Under the pieces are notes generated by a model that saw only the letters and a list, made by a program, of their open reading frames with translations, had not been told where the DNA came from and made no database searches. Positions 9,133 through 18,957 of a stretch of 64,000 nucleotides of DNA are shown here, one piece after another. Source of the DNA: Sphingobium xenophagum NBRC 107872 (GTDB lineage Bacteria > Pseudomonadota > Alphaproteobacteria > Sphingomonadales > Sphingomonadaceae); NCBI RefSeq assembly GCF_000367345.1, contig NZ_BARE01000006.1, positions 1-64,000 on the forward strand, written 5' to 3'. Both the position numbers and the translations under genes were made by a program. The stretch's first letter is position 1. Each line of letters opens with the position of its first letter.

Positions 9133-12126
9133 TTATGCGTTGAGGCGGGAGTTTTCGGGGTCGACAAAGACCATCCCGGTGATTTTCGCGGACAATGTTC
9201 GGTCGGGCATAGGGATGTAAATGGTTTCGCCCATGCGCGAATGTCCGCCCTCTACGACCCCGAAGGCGATCGAGCGATTGAGGCTGGCGCTCCAATAAGC
9301 GGACGTTACGTGGCCAACCATCTTCATCGGAATGGGCTGGTTCGGATCAAACACGATCTGCGCGCCTTCCTCCAGCACCATCATGGGATCGTCAGTCAGC
9401 AGCCCGACCAGCTGTTTACGGTCCTTCTTCAGCATATCGGGGCGGGTGAGGGATCGCTTGCCGACGAAGTCAGGCTTGGCTTTGCCGATCGCCCAACCGA
9501 GGGCGGCGTCGTCGGGGGTCAGCGTGCCGTCCGTATCCTGGCCGACGATGATATAGCCCTTCTCCGCGCGCAGGACGTGCATGGTCTCTGTGCCATAGGG
9601 TGTGATTCCATAGGCCTGACCGTCGGCAAACAGCTTTTCCCAAATGGCGCGACCATAGCGGGCGGGGACGTTCACCTCATAGCCCCGCTCGCCGGTGAAG
9701 CTCACCCGGAACAGGCGGGTCGGCACGCCGCAGATGTGCCCTTCGGCCACCGCCATATGCGGGAAGGCATCGTCCGACAGGTCGATGCCCTCGACCAGCG
9801 GTTCCAGCAGGCGGCGGGCGTTCGGCCCCTGAAGCGCGATGACAGCCCATTGTTCGGTCGTAGAGGTGAGCCAGACCTTGAGATCGGGCCATTCGGTCTG
9901 GAGATAATCCTCCATCATGTTGAGCACGCGCGCTGCGCCGCCGGTCGTCGTGGTGACGTGGAACCGGTCCGGCGCCATACGGCCAATCACGCCGTCGTCG
10001 CGGATGAACCCGTCCTCGCCCAGCAGCAGGCCGTAACGGCAGCGGCCGGGGGCGAGCTTGGTCCAGGGGTTGGTGTACATGCGGTTCATGAATTCCGCAG
10101 CATCCGGGCCGACAATTTCGATCTTGCCCAGGGTCGATGCGTCGAAAATCCCCACCGACGCACGCACCGCTGCGCATTCCCGCGCTACCGCAGCATGCAT
10201 ATCCTCACCAGCCTGGGGGAAATACCATGCGCGACGCCACAGCGACACGGGTTCAAAGGCAGCCCCTTTCGCCTCGGCCCAGCCGTCGATCGGCGTCTTG
10301 CGCGTCACTTCGAACAGGCGGCCCCGGTTATAGCCGGCAAAGGCGCCGAAGGTCGTCGGCGTATATGGCGGACGGAATGTCGTCAGGCCGACCGCCGGAA
10401 CCGGCGCACCCACAGCGTCCGCGGCGATGGCCAGGCCGTTGATGTTCGACGTCTTGCCCTGATCGGTTGCCATACCGTTGGTGGTGTAGCGCTTGACATG
10501 TTCGATCGACTTGAAGCCCTCGCGCACCGCCAGACGGATGTCCTTGGCGGTCACGTCGTTCTGGAAGTCGACAAACGCTTTCGCCTTGCCCGGATTCTGG
10601 TCGGTCGGCAACTCGCGGACGCGAATGCCGGTCAGCTCGGTTTCGTCCGTCACCATATATTGGGCGGAACGGCCATTATAGCCAGCGTCGGAGGCTGCGT
10701 CGGCTCCGGCCTCGGCCCCTTCTGCCAGCGCCTTGGCCAGGCCGAAGCTGCCATTGCCTGCGCCGACGGTGCGGCTGGCTTCGGCATGTTCGCCCGGCAG
10801 GAAAGCCTGCTCTTCCTCATGCCAGTTGAGCTTGCCCTTGGTGTGCGAGAAAAGATGGACGCTGGGCGTCCAGCCGCCGCTCATCATCAGCACGTCGCAT
10901 GCGATGGTACGCGCGCCGCCGGCTGTCGGGTCGGCAGGGCGCACTCGTGCCGACTTGATCCGCAGCCGACCGCTGGTGCCGGTAACGGTCCAGCCCGCCA
11001 GAACCTCGATCCCCAGCGAGTCCGCCTTTGCGCGCAGATGGGAGGAGATGTTGGGGCGCAGGTCCACGATGGCGACAACCTTGCCCTCTGCCTTCGCCAG
11101 ATCGAAAGCGGCCAGCCAGGCGCTGTCATGCGTGGTCACGACCAGGGCGCTTTGCCCCACCTTAACCCCGTAGCGATTGAGATATGTGCGGGCTGCACCC
11201 GCCAGCATCACGCCTGGCCGGTCGTTGCCGTGGAAAACCAGCGGACGCTCGATCGCGCCCTGCGCCAGTACCACCTGCGCTGCACGAACCTTCCACATGC
11301 GTTCGCGCGGCGTACCCTGCGGAACATCGGCCAGATGGTCGGTCAGGCGCTGGCACAGGCCGACGAAATTCTGGTGATAATAGCCAATCGCGGTCGTGCG
11401 CGGGAGCAGGGTTACATTGTCCAGTGCGGCAAGCTCGGTCATCGCCATGGTCAGCCAGTCCCAGCCCGAACGCCCGTCAATGCTCGCGTCGGTTTCAGAC
11501 AGCAGCGAACCACCAAATTCCGCCTGTTCGTCGAGCAGGATGACCTTTGCGCCGCTGCGACCGGCGGACAGGGCGGCAGCGATCCCCGCTGGCCCTGCAC
11601 CGACCACAAGCACGTCGCAATGGACATGGCGGCTGGCATAGGTGTCGGGATCCGGCTGCGTCGGCGACACGCCAAGACCCGCCGCACCCCGGATGAACGG
11701 CTCGTAAACCTTGTTCCAGAAGGACTTAGGCCACATGAACGTCTTGTAATAGAAGCCCGCCGAAAACAGCATATAGGCCGCATCGTTGACTGCGCCTATG
11801 TCGCGCTTGAGCGAAGGCCAGTGATTCTGGCTATTGGTCGACAGCCCCTGCGAGATTTCCAGCACCGTGGCGCGGGTGTTGGGTTCGAATCGGCCGGGGC
11901 CGTGCGTCACGCCGACCAGTGCGTTCGGCTCCTCCGACCCTGCGGCCAATATGCCGCGTGGACGGTGATATTTGAACGACCGACCCACCAGATGTACGCC
12001 GTTGGCCAGCAGGGCGGAAGCGAGCGTATCGCCCTGAAACCCTTCATAGCGGGTGCCGTTGAAGGTGAAATGGACCGGCCGGCCATGGTCTACCCGGCCC
12101 TTGCCTGCGATGCGATGGTTGGTCAC
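9133..12126 (-). CDS. soxA: sarcosine oxidase alpha subunit
   Basis: 997-residue large subunit of heterotetrameric sarcosine oxidase (TSOX). Order of domains: a ferredoxin-like 2Fe-2S-fold domain without obvious cluster cysteines (about residues 15-100, FNGTRYEGFQGDTLASALLA), an NAD-binding Rossmann domain with VVGAGPAGIAAALSAGRSG near residue 177, a second dinucleotide domain around 300-480, and a C-terminal aminomethyltransferase (GcvT-like) THF-binding domain from about 600 (WRRAWYFPQAGEDM onward). The iminium product of the soxB site is delivered to this THF site, yielding glycine and methylene-THF, or formaldehyde if THF is absent. It overlaps the soxD stop by 4 bp (ATGA), so the two are translationally coupled. 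Confidence 0.96.
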   Translation of the reverse strand: MTNHRIAGKGRVDHGRPVHFTFNGTRYEGFQGDTLASALLANGVHLVGRSFKYHRPRGILAAGSEEPNALVGVTHGPGRFEPNTRATVLEISQGLSTNSQNHWPSLKRDIGAVNDAAYMLFSAGFYYKTFMWPKSFWNKVYEPFIRGAAGLGVSPTQPDPDTYASRHVHCDVLVVGAGPAGIAAALSAGRSGAKVILLDEQAEFGGSLLSETDASIDGRSGWDWLTMAMTELAALDNVTLLPRTTAIGYYHQNFVGLCQRLTDHLADVPQGTPRERMWKVRAAQVVLAQGAIERPLVFHGNDRPGVMLAGAARTYLNRYGVKVGQSALVVTTHDSAWLAAFDLAKAEGKVVAIVDLRPNISSHLRAKADSLGIEVLAGWTVTGTSGRLRIKSARVRPADPTAGGARTIACDVLMMSGGWTPSVHLFSHTKGKLNWHEEEQAFLPGEHAEASRTVGAGNGSFGLAKALAEGAEAGADAASDAGYNGRSAQYMVTDETELTGIRVRELPTDQNPGKAKAFVDFQNDVTAKDIRLAVREGFKSIEHVKRYTTNGMATDQGKTSNINGLAIAADAVGAPVPAVGLTTFRPPYTPTTFGAFAGYNRGRLFEVTRKTPIDGWAEAKGAAFEPVSLWRRAWYFPQAGEDMHAAVARECAAVRASVGIFDASTLGKIEIVGPDAAEFMNRMYTNPWTKLAPGRCRYGLLLGEDGFIRDDGVIGRMAPDRFHVTTTTGGAARVLNMMEDYLQTEWPDLKVWLTSTTEQWAVIALQGPNARRLLEPLVEGIDLSDDAFPHMAVAEGHICGVPTRLFRVSFTGERGYEVNVPARYGRAIWEKLFADGQAYGITPYGTETMHVLRAEKGYIIVGQDTDGTLTPDDAALGWAIGKAKPDFVGKRSLTRPDMLKKDRKQLVGLLTDDPMMVLEEGAQIVFDPNQPIPMKMVGHVTSAYWSASLNRSIAFGVVEGGHSRMGETIYIPMPDRTLSAKITGMVFVDPENSRLNA

Positions 12127-12422
12127 GGGGTATCCTCGCTTTGCACGATCTGCGGACGGGGCAAACTGGCCTTGTATGTCGTTACGAACTTGTCGCTGAG
12201 GGTGTCGCGGGCCGCGTTGAAGAAGCGCCCGCAGCCATGGATATGGCGCCAGCGTTCATAATGCAGGCCGCGCGGGTTTGAGCGTATGTAAAGATGGTCG
12301 CGCCATTGATCGTCGTCGAGCTGCGAAGGGTCGGTCGGGCGCGCGATATGCGCCTCGCCGGCATAGGCAAACTCCACTTCGGGACGTTCGGCATTGCAAT
12401 AGGGGCAATGGATGAGAAGCAT
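12123..12422 (-). CDS. soxD: sarcosine oxidase delta subunit (zinc-binding)
   Basis: 99-residue small subunit of heterotetrameric sarcosine oxidase. It begins MLLIHCPYCNAERPEVEF, and its likely zinc ligands are Cys6 and Cys9 with a distal histidine (around 60) and Cys64 in YERWRHIHGCGRFFN, matching the known ligand pattern of the family. It lies 16 bp after soxB and overlaps soxA by 4 bp. Length matches the family (about 95-100). Confidence 0.95.
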   Translation of the reverse strand: MLLIHCPYCNAERPEVEFAYAGEAHIARPTDPSQLDDDQWRDHLYIRSNPRGLHYERWRHIHGCGRFFNAARDTLSDKFVTTYKASLPRPQIVQSEDTP

Positions 12423-12438
12423 CTGCTGCGCTCCGTCT

Positions 12439-13725
12439 TTAGTGCGCGACCGCGGCGGCCGCCGCTTCGTCGATCAGTCGGCCGGTCTTGAAGCGCTCCA
12501 GCGTGAAAGGCGCGTTGATCGGGTGCGGCTCGTCGCGAGCGATAGTGTGGGCAAAGACATTGGCCGAACCCGGTGTCGCCTTGAACCCGCCGGTGCCCCA
12601 ACCGCAATTGACGTAGAGGCCCGGCACCGGGGTCTTGCCGATAATCGGCGAGCGATCCGGCGTCACATCGACGATGCCGCCCCATTTGCGTAGCATCCGC
12701 ATGCGATTGAAGATCGGAAACACTTCGCAGATTGCCGCGACCGTATGCTCGATCAGCGGCAAGCCGCCGCGCTGGCTGTAGGACACATATTGATCGGTGC
12801 CCGATCCGATCACCAGTTCGCCCTTGTCGGATTGCGAAATATAGGCGTGGACTGTGTTGGACATGACGACGCACGGGAAAATCGGCTTGACCGGCTCCGA
12901 TACCAGCGCCTGGAGCGGATAGCTTTCAAGCGGCAGGCGGACATTGGCCGAATCCATCACGACTGACGTGTTGCCAGCCGCCGACACCGCCACCTTCTTC
13001 GCCCGTATGAAACCGCGCGCGGTTTCCACGCCGATGACCTTGCCGGTGGCGTCGCGGCGGATCGCCGTGACCGGGCAGTTCTGGATGATGTCGACGCCGC
13101 GCGCAGCTGCGCCGCGTGCATAGCCCCAGGCGACCGCGTCATGGCGGGCGACGCCGCCGCGCCGCTGAAGCGCGGCGCCCACCACCGGATAACGCGCATC
13201 GGGCGAAATGTTGAGCGGGGGGCAGAATGCCTTTGCCTGCTCAGCCGTCAGCCATTCATTGTCGATGCCGTTCAGTCGGTTCGAATGAATGTGCCGCTTG
13301 AAGCTTTGCACGTCATGGACGTTGTGCGCCAGCATCATCACGCCCCGCTGCGAGAACATGACGTTGTAATTCAGTTCCTGGGACAGCCCTTCCCACAGCT
13401 TCATGGCATGTTCGTAGAGCGCGGCGCTTTCGTCATAGAGATAATTGGACCGGATGATGGTCGTATTGCGGCCCGTATTGCCGCCGCCAAGCCAACCCTT
13501 GTCGATCACCGCGACGTTGGTGACGCCATGTTCCTTGGCAAGATAATAGGCGGCGCCCAGGCCATGCCCGCCCGCACCCACGATAACGACGTCATATTCA
13601 GCCTTCGGTTCTGAGTCCGGCCATTGCTGGTCCCAGTTCTTGTGGCCGGTCAGCGCGTTGGTGAGCAGCGATGTCCAAGAAAAGCGCGTCACGCCATCCC
13701 TCCAATGTTGATTGCGCATCATCAT
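12439..13725 (-). CDS. soxB: sarcosine oxidase beta subunit
   Basis: Catalytic subunit (428 residues from the chosen start; family about 415) of heterotetrameric sarcosine oxidase, carrying noncovalent FAD and covalent FMN and oxidising the N-methyl group of sarcosine. The FAD motif [19 protein letters not shown] begins about residue 45; the C-terminus has [20 protein letters not shown]-terminus reads [21 protein letters not shown], family-typical. Three ATGs in a row (13725, 13722, 13719) make the exact start uncertain and no strong Shine-Dalgarno sequence is visible; an upstream start at 13761 is less likely. First gene of the minus-strand operon; its promoter should lie in the AT-richer gap to its right. 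Confidence 0.95.
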   Translation of the reverse strand: MMMRNQHWRDGVTRFSWTSLLTNALTGHKNWDQQWPDSEPKAEYDVVIVGAGGHGLGAAYYLAKEHGVTNVAVIDKGWLGGGNTGRNTTIIRSNYLYDESAALYEHAMKLWEGLSQELNYNVMFSQRGVMMLAHNVHDVQSFKRHIHSNRLNGIDNEWLTAEQAKAFCPPLNISPDARYPVVGAALQRRGGVARHDAVAWGYARGAAARGVDIIQNCPVTAIRRDATGKVIGVETARGFIRAKKVAVSAAGNTSVVMDSANVRLPLESYPLQALVSEPVKPIFPCVVMSNTVHAYISQSDKGELVIGSGTDQYVSYSQRGGLPLIEHTVAAICEVFPIFNRMRMLRKWGGIVDVTPDRSPIIGKTPVPGLYVNCGWGTGGFKATPGSANVFAHTIARDEPHPINAPFTLERFKTGRLIDEAAAAAVAH

Positions 13726-14205
13726 GCGGTGGTGACGAATGAGACAGTATGTTTGCGTCATCCGCGTCGCAGCTAAACGACATGGCTAAACCGGATCGCC
13801 GTCCGCTATGGGATGTAAGGTGCCGTTTGAAGAATCGACATAGTGAAGAGCCAGGCTGTGGCCGGCTGGATGTCAAGAATGACGCAAATCTTCAAGAGCG
13901 ATGGCGCATCCATTCACGCAGTTACCCTGTCAGGGGATCATGCTCCGAGACACTCCAAATATCCGATGATCTTCCTGGGATAGGCAGATCAAATGCGAAA
14001 TGATTTGAATCTTTAATTTGTTCCAAAATTTATAAGATTTATTCGTGCATATCGTTAAATTTTCACAGTTAAGCGACAGTAAAATGACAGATTGTCCGGA
14101 CTTTATTTCGGGCAAATACTGGTCGTCGAATATTCTGTGATAATTTGCGAATTTAAGGTCGAAAAAATTCATAAAATAATATTCTATCCTTAGATGGGGG
14201 ATTGT
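13726..14205. promoter_or_regulatory. divergent intergenic region, AT-rich (sox operon and TonB receptor promoters)
   Basis: About 480 bp without a convincing gene lie between soxB (leftward) and the TonB-dependent receptor (rightward). The part from about 13985 to 14195 is clearly richer in A and T than the flanking genes. Both transcription units must start here, so it probably contains the regulator site for the sox operon. I did not find a convincing -35/-10 pair or an inverted repeat that I would call an operator. Confidence 0.45.
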
Positions 14206-16788
14206 ATGAAGACGCTATTCGGGGCTACCTCTTTCATCGCGATCATCGCTTCACATATGGTTGCGATGCCCGCCTTTGCTCAGGACGAAGGGGGTGACGA
14301 CGCGTCCCCCAGATCCGGCGTTGCGGAAATCGTCGTTACCGCCACCAAGCGCAGCGAAAGCATGCAGAAGGTCGCCGTCGCCGTCCAGGCGATGGGCAAC
14401 GAAACGCTGGCCCAACTGGGGGTCGCCAACACGGCCGACATCATCGCGCAGATGCCCAACGTAACGGCGGGCGGAGGCGGTCCGGGCCAGAATACGATTT
14501 ACATTCGCGGTCTCGCCTCGACAACGCCGAACCTGACGACCGCTGGTGTATCGGGCCTTGCACCCAACGTCGCCACCTATCTGGACGAGCAACCCTTGTC
14601 CCAACCGGGTCGCAACCTTGACGTCTATGCGGCCGATCTTGCCCGCGTCGAAGTGCTTGCAGGTCCGCAGGGCACCCTGTTCGGCGCGAGTAGCCAGGCC
14701 GGCGTGGTCCGCTTCATCACCAACGAGCCCAAAATCGGGGAGTTTGAAGGCCGCGCCCAGGCTGGTGTATCCTTCACCAAGGGCGGTGACATGAGCAACA
14801 ATGCCCAGGTCGTCGTCAATATTCCCGTTGCGGATAATTTCGCGGTACGTGCGGTCGCCTATCTCGATCATCAGGGCGGCTATATCGACAACGTCCGCGG
14901 CACGCGCAGCGTTGCCCAGAGCGGACGGTTCCGCAGGGCTACCGATCTTCGTCAGAACGGCACGTTGGTCGGCAATCAGGCGACCGGCCAGGGCGGCGCC
15001 AACCTGTCTGGCGTCACCTTCCTTCAGGCGGACAATAGCGGTCTGGTGGAGGATAATTTCAACGACGCCGACTATCGCGGTTTCCGCGTGACGGCCTTGT
15101 GGAAATTCGCGCCCGACTGGTCGCTCAAGGTCGCGCATAGCCGCCAGGGTCTTGATACGGACGGCGTATTCTCCGAAGATCCGACCCTTGGCGAATACAA
15201 GATCGAGCGCTTTGAGCAGGACAAGACCAAGGATAATTTCAGCAACACGGCGTGGACTGTCGAAGGCCGTCTCGGCGCGCTGGAAATGGTATATTCCGGC
15301 GCCTATACGGAACGTGAGACCAACCAGCGGGTCGACTATACCGACTATTTGTTCGTTGGTCCCTACATTCCCTATTATGTCTGCGACACCACCGTCTATT
15401 ATGGTGGCATGAACCCGACCGGCACCTGCCAGCCGCCAAATCTCTTCGTGACGTCCAAGTCGAAATTGAAGAGCTTCACGCAGGAATTGCGGTTCAATAC
15501 CCCGGCTGAAAATCGCTTCAGGGTCACGGCGGGCGGCTTCTTCAGCAACCAGATTCTCAAGGAACGCAACGACTTCAACTATCAGGGATCGATCCGCGCC
15601 CTGGGCGCCGATGGGGTCACGCCGGGCTTCCTGCCAAACTACCCGCTGACCAATACATCGGTCACAGGCCTGATCGGCAATGCCGGACCGGGCTATTTCA
15701 GCGATCCGGGGCCGTTCCCGGCGGGTGTCATTTTCCGTAACGATGTGAAGCGTAGCGACAGGCAGTTTGGCATTTTCGGCGAAGCCAGCTTCGACGTCGT
15801 GCCGGACCTTCTGACCGCGACCTTCGGCGCGCGCTATTATAATGTGACCAACGATCTGGAAGGCAGCGCAAACTCCTCCTTCAACAACAGGATTTCGCCC
15901 ACTTTCGGTTCGGGTTCGGTCGATCGCCAGCTTTACGGCACCAATCTGAGCGTCAAATATTCCGGCGATATTGCCGGCATTCCGGACCAGGCCAAGGCCA
16001 CGGGCGTCATCTTCAAGGGGACGGTGAAGCTCACCCCGGTCGAAAATGTCATGTTCTACGCCACCTATTCCGAAGGCTTCCGTCCGGGGCTCCTCAACCG
16101 GCCCGGCGGCACGACCCGCAACGGTTACACCGTGCCTTATGCGGTCGGTACTGACGACGTCCGGAACTATGAAATCGGCTGGAAAACCAAGCTGTTCGAC
16201 AATCAGTTGCTGTTCAACGGCAGCGCTTTCTTCGTCGATATCAAGGGGCTGCAGACCAGCATTCTCGATCCCAGCATTTCCAACCTGTTCTTTTCGGACA
16301 ATGCGGCCAATGCCTGGACCAAGGGCGTTGAGGGCGAGGTCACATTCGCACCGGCTGCGGTTGACGGCCTGACGGTGTCGGGCGGCTTCTCGATCATCGA
16401 TACGAAGATCACGAAAGTCCTGCTCCAGACCAGCTATGTGCAGGTCGGTCAGAAACTGGCCTATGCCCCGTCCTTCCAGGGCAATCTGCGTGCCCGTTAT
16501 GAATGGCAGTTGGGTGACACAGGGTTGCGGGCCCATATCATGCCGCAGATGGTGCATTCGTCATCGAAATATACCGACGTCATCCTTCCCAACCGGACGA
16601 AGCTGAACAGCTATACGACCTTCGGCCTGTCGGCGGGTGTGGAGAAGGACAACTGGTCGGTCGAACTGTTCGGCGACAATCTGACCGACAAGGCGGCGCA
16701 GACCAGCGGCGATGCGGTCTACAGCGTATCGCGGGTAGTCGTGGCCCGTCCGCTGACGGTCGGCATGCGCCTCTCGTTCAACTATTGA
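14206..16788 (+). CDS. TonB-dependent receptor
   Basis: 860-residue outer-membrane beta-barrel receptor. A signal peptide is visible (MKTLFGATSFIAIIASHMV, cleavage probably after AFAQ), followed by the plug domain with the start motif EIVVTATKRSESMQKVAVAV, IYIRGLASTTP and VEVLAGPQGTLFGASSQAGV, then a barrel ending in LTVGMRLSFNY with a C-terminal aromatic residue. An ATG at 14194 is in frame, but 14206 is chosen because GGGGG precedes it and it starts the signal peptide directly. It is oriented away from the sox operon and followed 75 bp later by a TPR-sulfotransferase. Substrate unknown; the sequence resembles the many iron-complex/carbohydrate receptors of sphingomonads. Confidence 0.95.
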   Translation: MKTLFGATSFIAIIASHMVAMPAFAQDEGGDDASPRSGVAEIVVTATKRSESMQKVAVAVQAMGNETLAQLGVANTADIIAQMPNVTAGGGGPGQNTIYIRGLASTTPNLTTAGVSGLAPNVATYLDEQPLSQPGRNLDVYAADLARVEVLAGPQGTLFGASSQAGVVRFITNEPKIGEFEGRAQAGVSFTKGGDMSNNAQVVVNIPVADNFAVRAVAYLDHQGGYIDNVRGTRSVAQSGRFRRATDLRQNGTLVGNQATGQGGANLSGVTFLQADNSGLVEDNFNDADYRGFRVTALWKFAPDWSLKVAHSRQGLDTDGVFSEDPTLGEYKIERFEQDKTKDNFSNTAWTVEGRLGALEMVYSGAYTERETNQRVDYTDYLFVGPYIPYYVCDTTVYYGGMNPTGTCQPPNLFVTSKSKLKSFTQELRFNTPAENRFRVTAGGFFSNQILKERNDFNYQGSIRALGADGVTPGFLPNYPLTNTSVTGLIGNAGPGYFSDPGPFPAGVIFRNDVKRSDRQFGIFGEASFDVVPDLLTATFGARYYNVTNDLEGSANSSFNNRISPTFGSGSVDRQLYGTNLSVKYSGDIAGIPDQAKATGVIFKGTVKLTPVENVMFYATYSEGFRPGLLNRPGGTTRNGYTVPYAVGTDDVRNYEIGWKTKLFDNQLLFNGSAFFVDIKGLQTSILDPSISNLFFSDNAANAWTKGVEGEVTFAPAAVDGLTVSGGFSIIDTKITKVLLQTSYVQVGQKLAYAPSFQGNLRARYEWQLGDTGLRAHIMPQMVHSSSKYTDVILPNRTKLNSYTTFGLSAGVEKDNWSVELFGDNLTDKAAQTSGDAVYSVSRVVVARPLTVGMRLSFNY

Positions 16789-16863
16789 ACCGACGCCTTG
16801 TTGCTACGATAGAGGGAAGCGGTCTTTCCGGGCCGCTTCCCACCTTGGGGCGATGGAACTGAT

Positions 16864-18843
16864 ATGAACGGTGCGGCGACCGACGAAAACAAGGACGACG
16901 TGCTGACTGAGGCAAGGCAGGCGCTGCAGCAGCAGGCGCATGACCGCGCCATCCACCTGTGCGAAGGGCTGCTTCGCGACGACCCGGCCAATGGCGACGC
17001 GCTCTACATCGCCGCCGTGGCTGCGCGCTATGCGCGAAAATTCGATTGCGCGCGTGATTTTGTACGGCGTCTGCGCCAGTCCCATCCTGAACATGGCCGT
17101 GGTTGGCAGGAGGCGGGGCATCTGGCCCGCGATACCGGCGATCCGGAGGGCGCCATCGTCGCCTACCGCCGGGCTTGCGAATTCAATCCATCATTGGAGG
17201 CGAGCTGGACGCACCAGGCCAATTTGCTCGCCCAACGCGGCAGGGAAGGCGAGGCGCGCAATTGCATGGCGCAGGCGGAGCGGCTTGCCGGATTGCCGCG
17301 CATGTTGCTTGCCGTCCTCAACCATATCCATGAAGGACGCATCCTCAAGGCGGAGGAATTGTGCCGCCACTTCCTTCGCGAAAATCCGCATAATGTCGAA
17401 GCGATGCGCCTGCTCGCCGATATCGGCGTACGGCTGGGCATATTCGACGATCCGGAATTTCTGCTGGAAAGCGCGGTCGCTTTCGAACCGGACAATATCC
17501 AGATTCGGCTCGACTATATGCAGGTTCTGCGCAGACGGCAGAAATTCTCTGCGGCGGAAGCGCAGGCGCAGCATCTCGTCGACCTCCAGCCCGACAATCC
17601 GCTGTTTCAGTCGCATCTCGCGATCGAAAATATGCAGACGGGCAAATATGACAAGGCGCTTGGCCTGTTCGAGTCCGTGTTGGCCCGCATGCCGGATGAT
17701 CCGGCCACGCTGACGTCGCGGGGGCATGCGCTCAAAACCTGTGGGCAGCAGCAGGAAGCCATTGCTTCCTATCGTGCCGCCATCGCGGCGCGCCCTGACC
17801 TCGGCGATCCCTGGTACGCGCTGGCCAATCTTAAAACGTTCCGGTTCGAGGACGGCGAGGTGGCGGCGATGCATGCCCAGCTTGCCCGCGACGACCTGCG
17901 ACTGATGGACCGTGTCCACCTGAGTTTCGCACTTGGCAAAGCGCATGAGGACCGGGGGGAATATGCGGATTCCTTCCGCTTCTACGACGCTGGCAACAGG
18001 CTGAAGCGCGAACAATTGCGCTACAGCGCCGACCAGATGACAGCGGAACTGCGGGCGCAGGCCGAAGCGTGCACGGCCGATCTGTTCGACAAAAATGCGG
18101 GCAATGGCTGCTCTGCGCCGGACCCGATCTTCATCCTGGGCCTTCCGCGCGCTGGTTCGACGCTGCTGGAGCAGATATTGGCTTCACACAGTCAAATCGA
18201 CGGCACGCTGGAATTGCCCGATATTTTGGCGCTGGCGCAGCAGTTAAGGGGGCGGGGGCGCGATGCCTATCCGGCGATCCTGCATGATCTGCCCGCCGAT
18301 CAACTGCGGCAGATGGGTGAAGCCTATATTGAAAATACCCGCATCCATCGCAAGGGCGCGCCCTTTTTCATCGACAAGATGCCCAATAATTTCCGGCATA
18401 TCGGCCTTATCCACCTGATCCTGCCCAACGCAAAGATCATCGACGCCCGGCGCGCGCCGATGGATTGCTGCTTTTCGGGCTTCAAACAACTCTTCGCTGA
18501 TGGCCAGCAATTCACCTATGGGCTGACCGAGATCGGGCAATATTATAGCGACTATGTCGATCTGATGGCTCATTGGGAAAGGGTACTCCCACCCGACCGT
18601 ATCCTGCGCGTCCAGCATGAAGATGTGCTGGCGGATCTAGAAGCGGAGGTGCGACGAATAGTTGATTATGTGGGGGTTCCGTTCGAACAGTCCTGCCTTG
18701 ATTTCCACAAGACAGACCGGGCGGTCCGCACCGCCAGTTCCGAGCAGGTTCGCCGTCCCATCAACCGGGAAGGCGTGGACAATTGGAAACCTTTCGAACC
18801 CTGGCTGGGCGATCTGAGGAAGGCGCTTGGCGATCTGGCATAG
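16864..18843 (+). CDS. TPR repeat-containing sulfotransferase family protein
   Basis: 659-residue protein with N-terminal tetratricopeptide repeats (about residues 10-340; for example ALYIAAVAARYARKFDCARD and GDPEGAIVAYRRACEFNPS) and a C-terminal sulfotransferase domain. The PAPS 5'-phosphosulfate loop is ILGLPRAGSTLLEQILASH (about residue 422 on), and a 3'-phosphate-binding segment is probably IIDARRAPMDCCFSGFKQLF. It follows the TonB-dependent receptor by 75 bp on the same strand, a pairing I know to recur in sphingomonads. Acceptor unknown: protein tyrosine, glycan or lipid are all possible. No signal peptide, so cytoplasmic. Confidence 0.88.
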   Translation: MNGAATDENKDDVLTEARQALQQQAHDRAIHLCEGLLRDDPANGDALYIAAVAARYARKFDCARDFVRRLRQSHPEHGRGWQEAGHLARDTGDPEGAIVAYRRACEFNPSLEASWTHQANLLAQRGREGEARNCMAQAERLAGLPRMLLAVLNHIHEGRILKAEELCRHFLRENPHNVEAMRLLADIGVRLGIFDDPEFLLESAVAFEPDNIQIRLDYMQVLRRRQKFSAAEAQAQHLVDLQPDNPLFQSHLAIENMQTGKYDKALGLFESVLARMPDDPATLTSRGHALKTCGQQQEAIASYRAAIAARPDLGDPWYALANLKTFRFEDGEVAAMHAQLARDDLRLMDRVHLSFALGKAHEDRGEYADSFRFYDAGNRLKREQLRYSADQMTAELRAQAEACTADLFDKNAGNGCSAPDPIFILGLPRAGSTLLEQILASHSQIDGTLELPDILALAQQLRGRGRDAYPAILHDLPADQLRQMGEAYIENTRIHRKGAPFFIDKMPNNFRHIGLIHLILPNAKIIDARRAPMDCCFSGFKQLFADGQQFTYGLTEIGQYYSDYVDLMAHWERVLPPDRILRVQHEDVLADLEAEVRRIVDYVGVPFEQSCLDFHKTDRAVRTASSEQVRRPINREGVDNWKPFEPWLGDLRKALGDLA

Positions 18844-18957
18844 GGGTTCGCTGGCTCATGCCCACGCTGCGGCTGGGAGGGGATGTGTCGCAAATGTCCG
18901 GAAAGCGTGACGCCATTGTCCGCGCGGCTGCCATTCGGGCTCGTCATCCTGCCGCCG

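Noticed and set aside
8749..12261. Plus-strand open frame of 1170 codons opposite soxA and soxG
   Set aside because: It is exactly antisense to well-recognised sarcosine oxidase genes; the protein is His/Arg/Gly-rich without any domain. A GC-rich third-position artefact.
14251..16557. Minus-strand open frame of 768 codons opposite the TonB-dependent receptor
   Set aside because: Receptor plug and barrel motifs are clear on the plus strand; the antisense protein has no recognisable domain.
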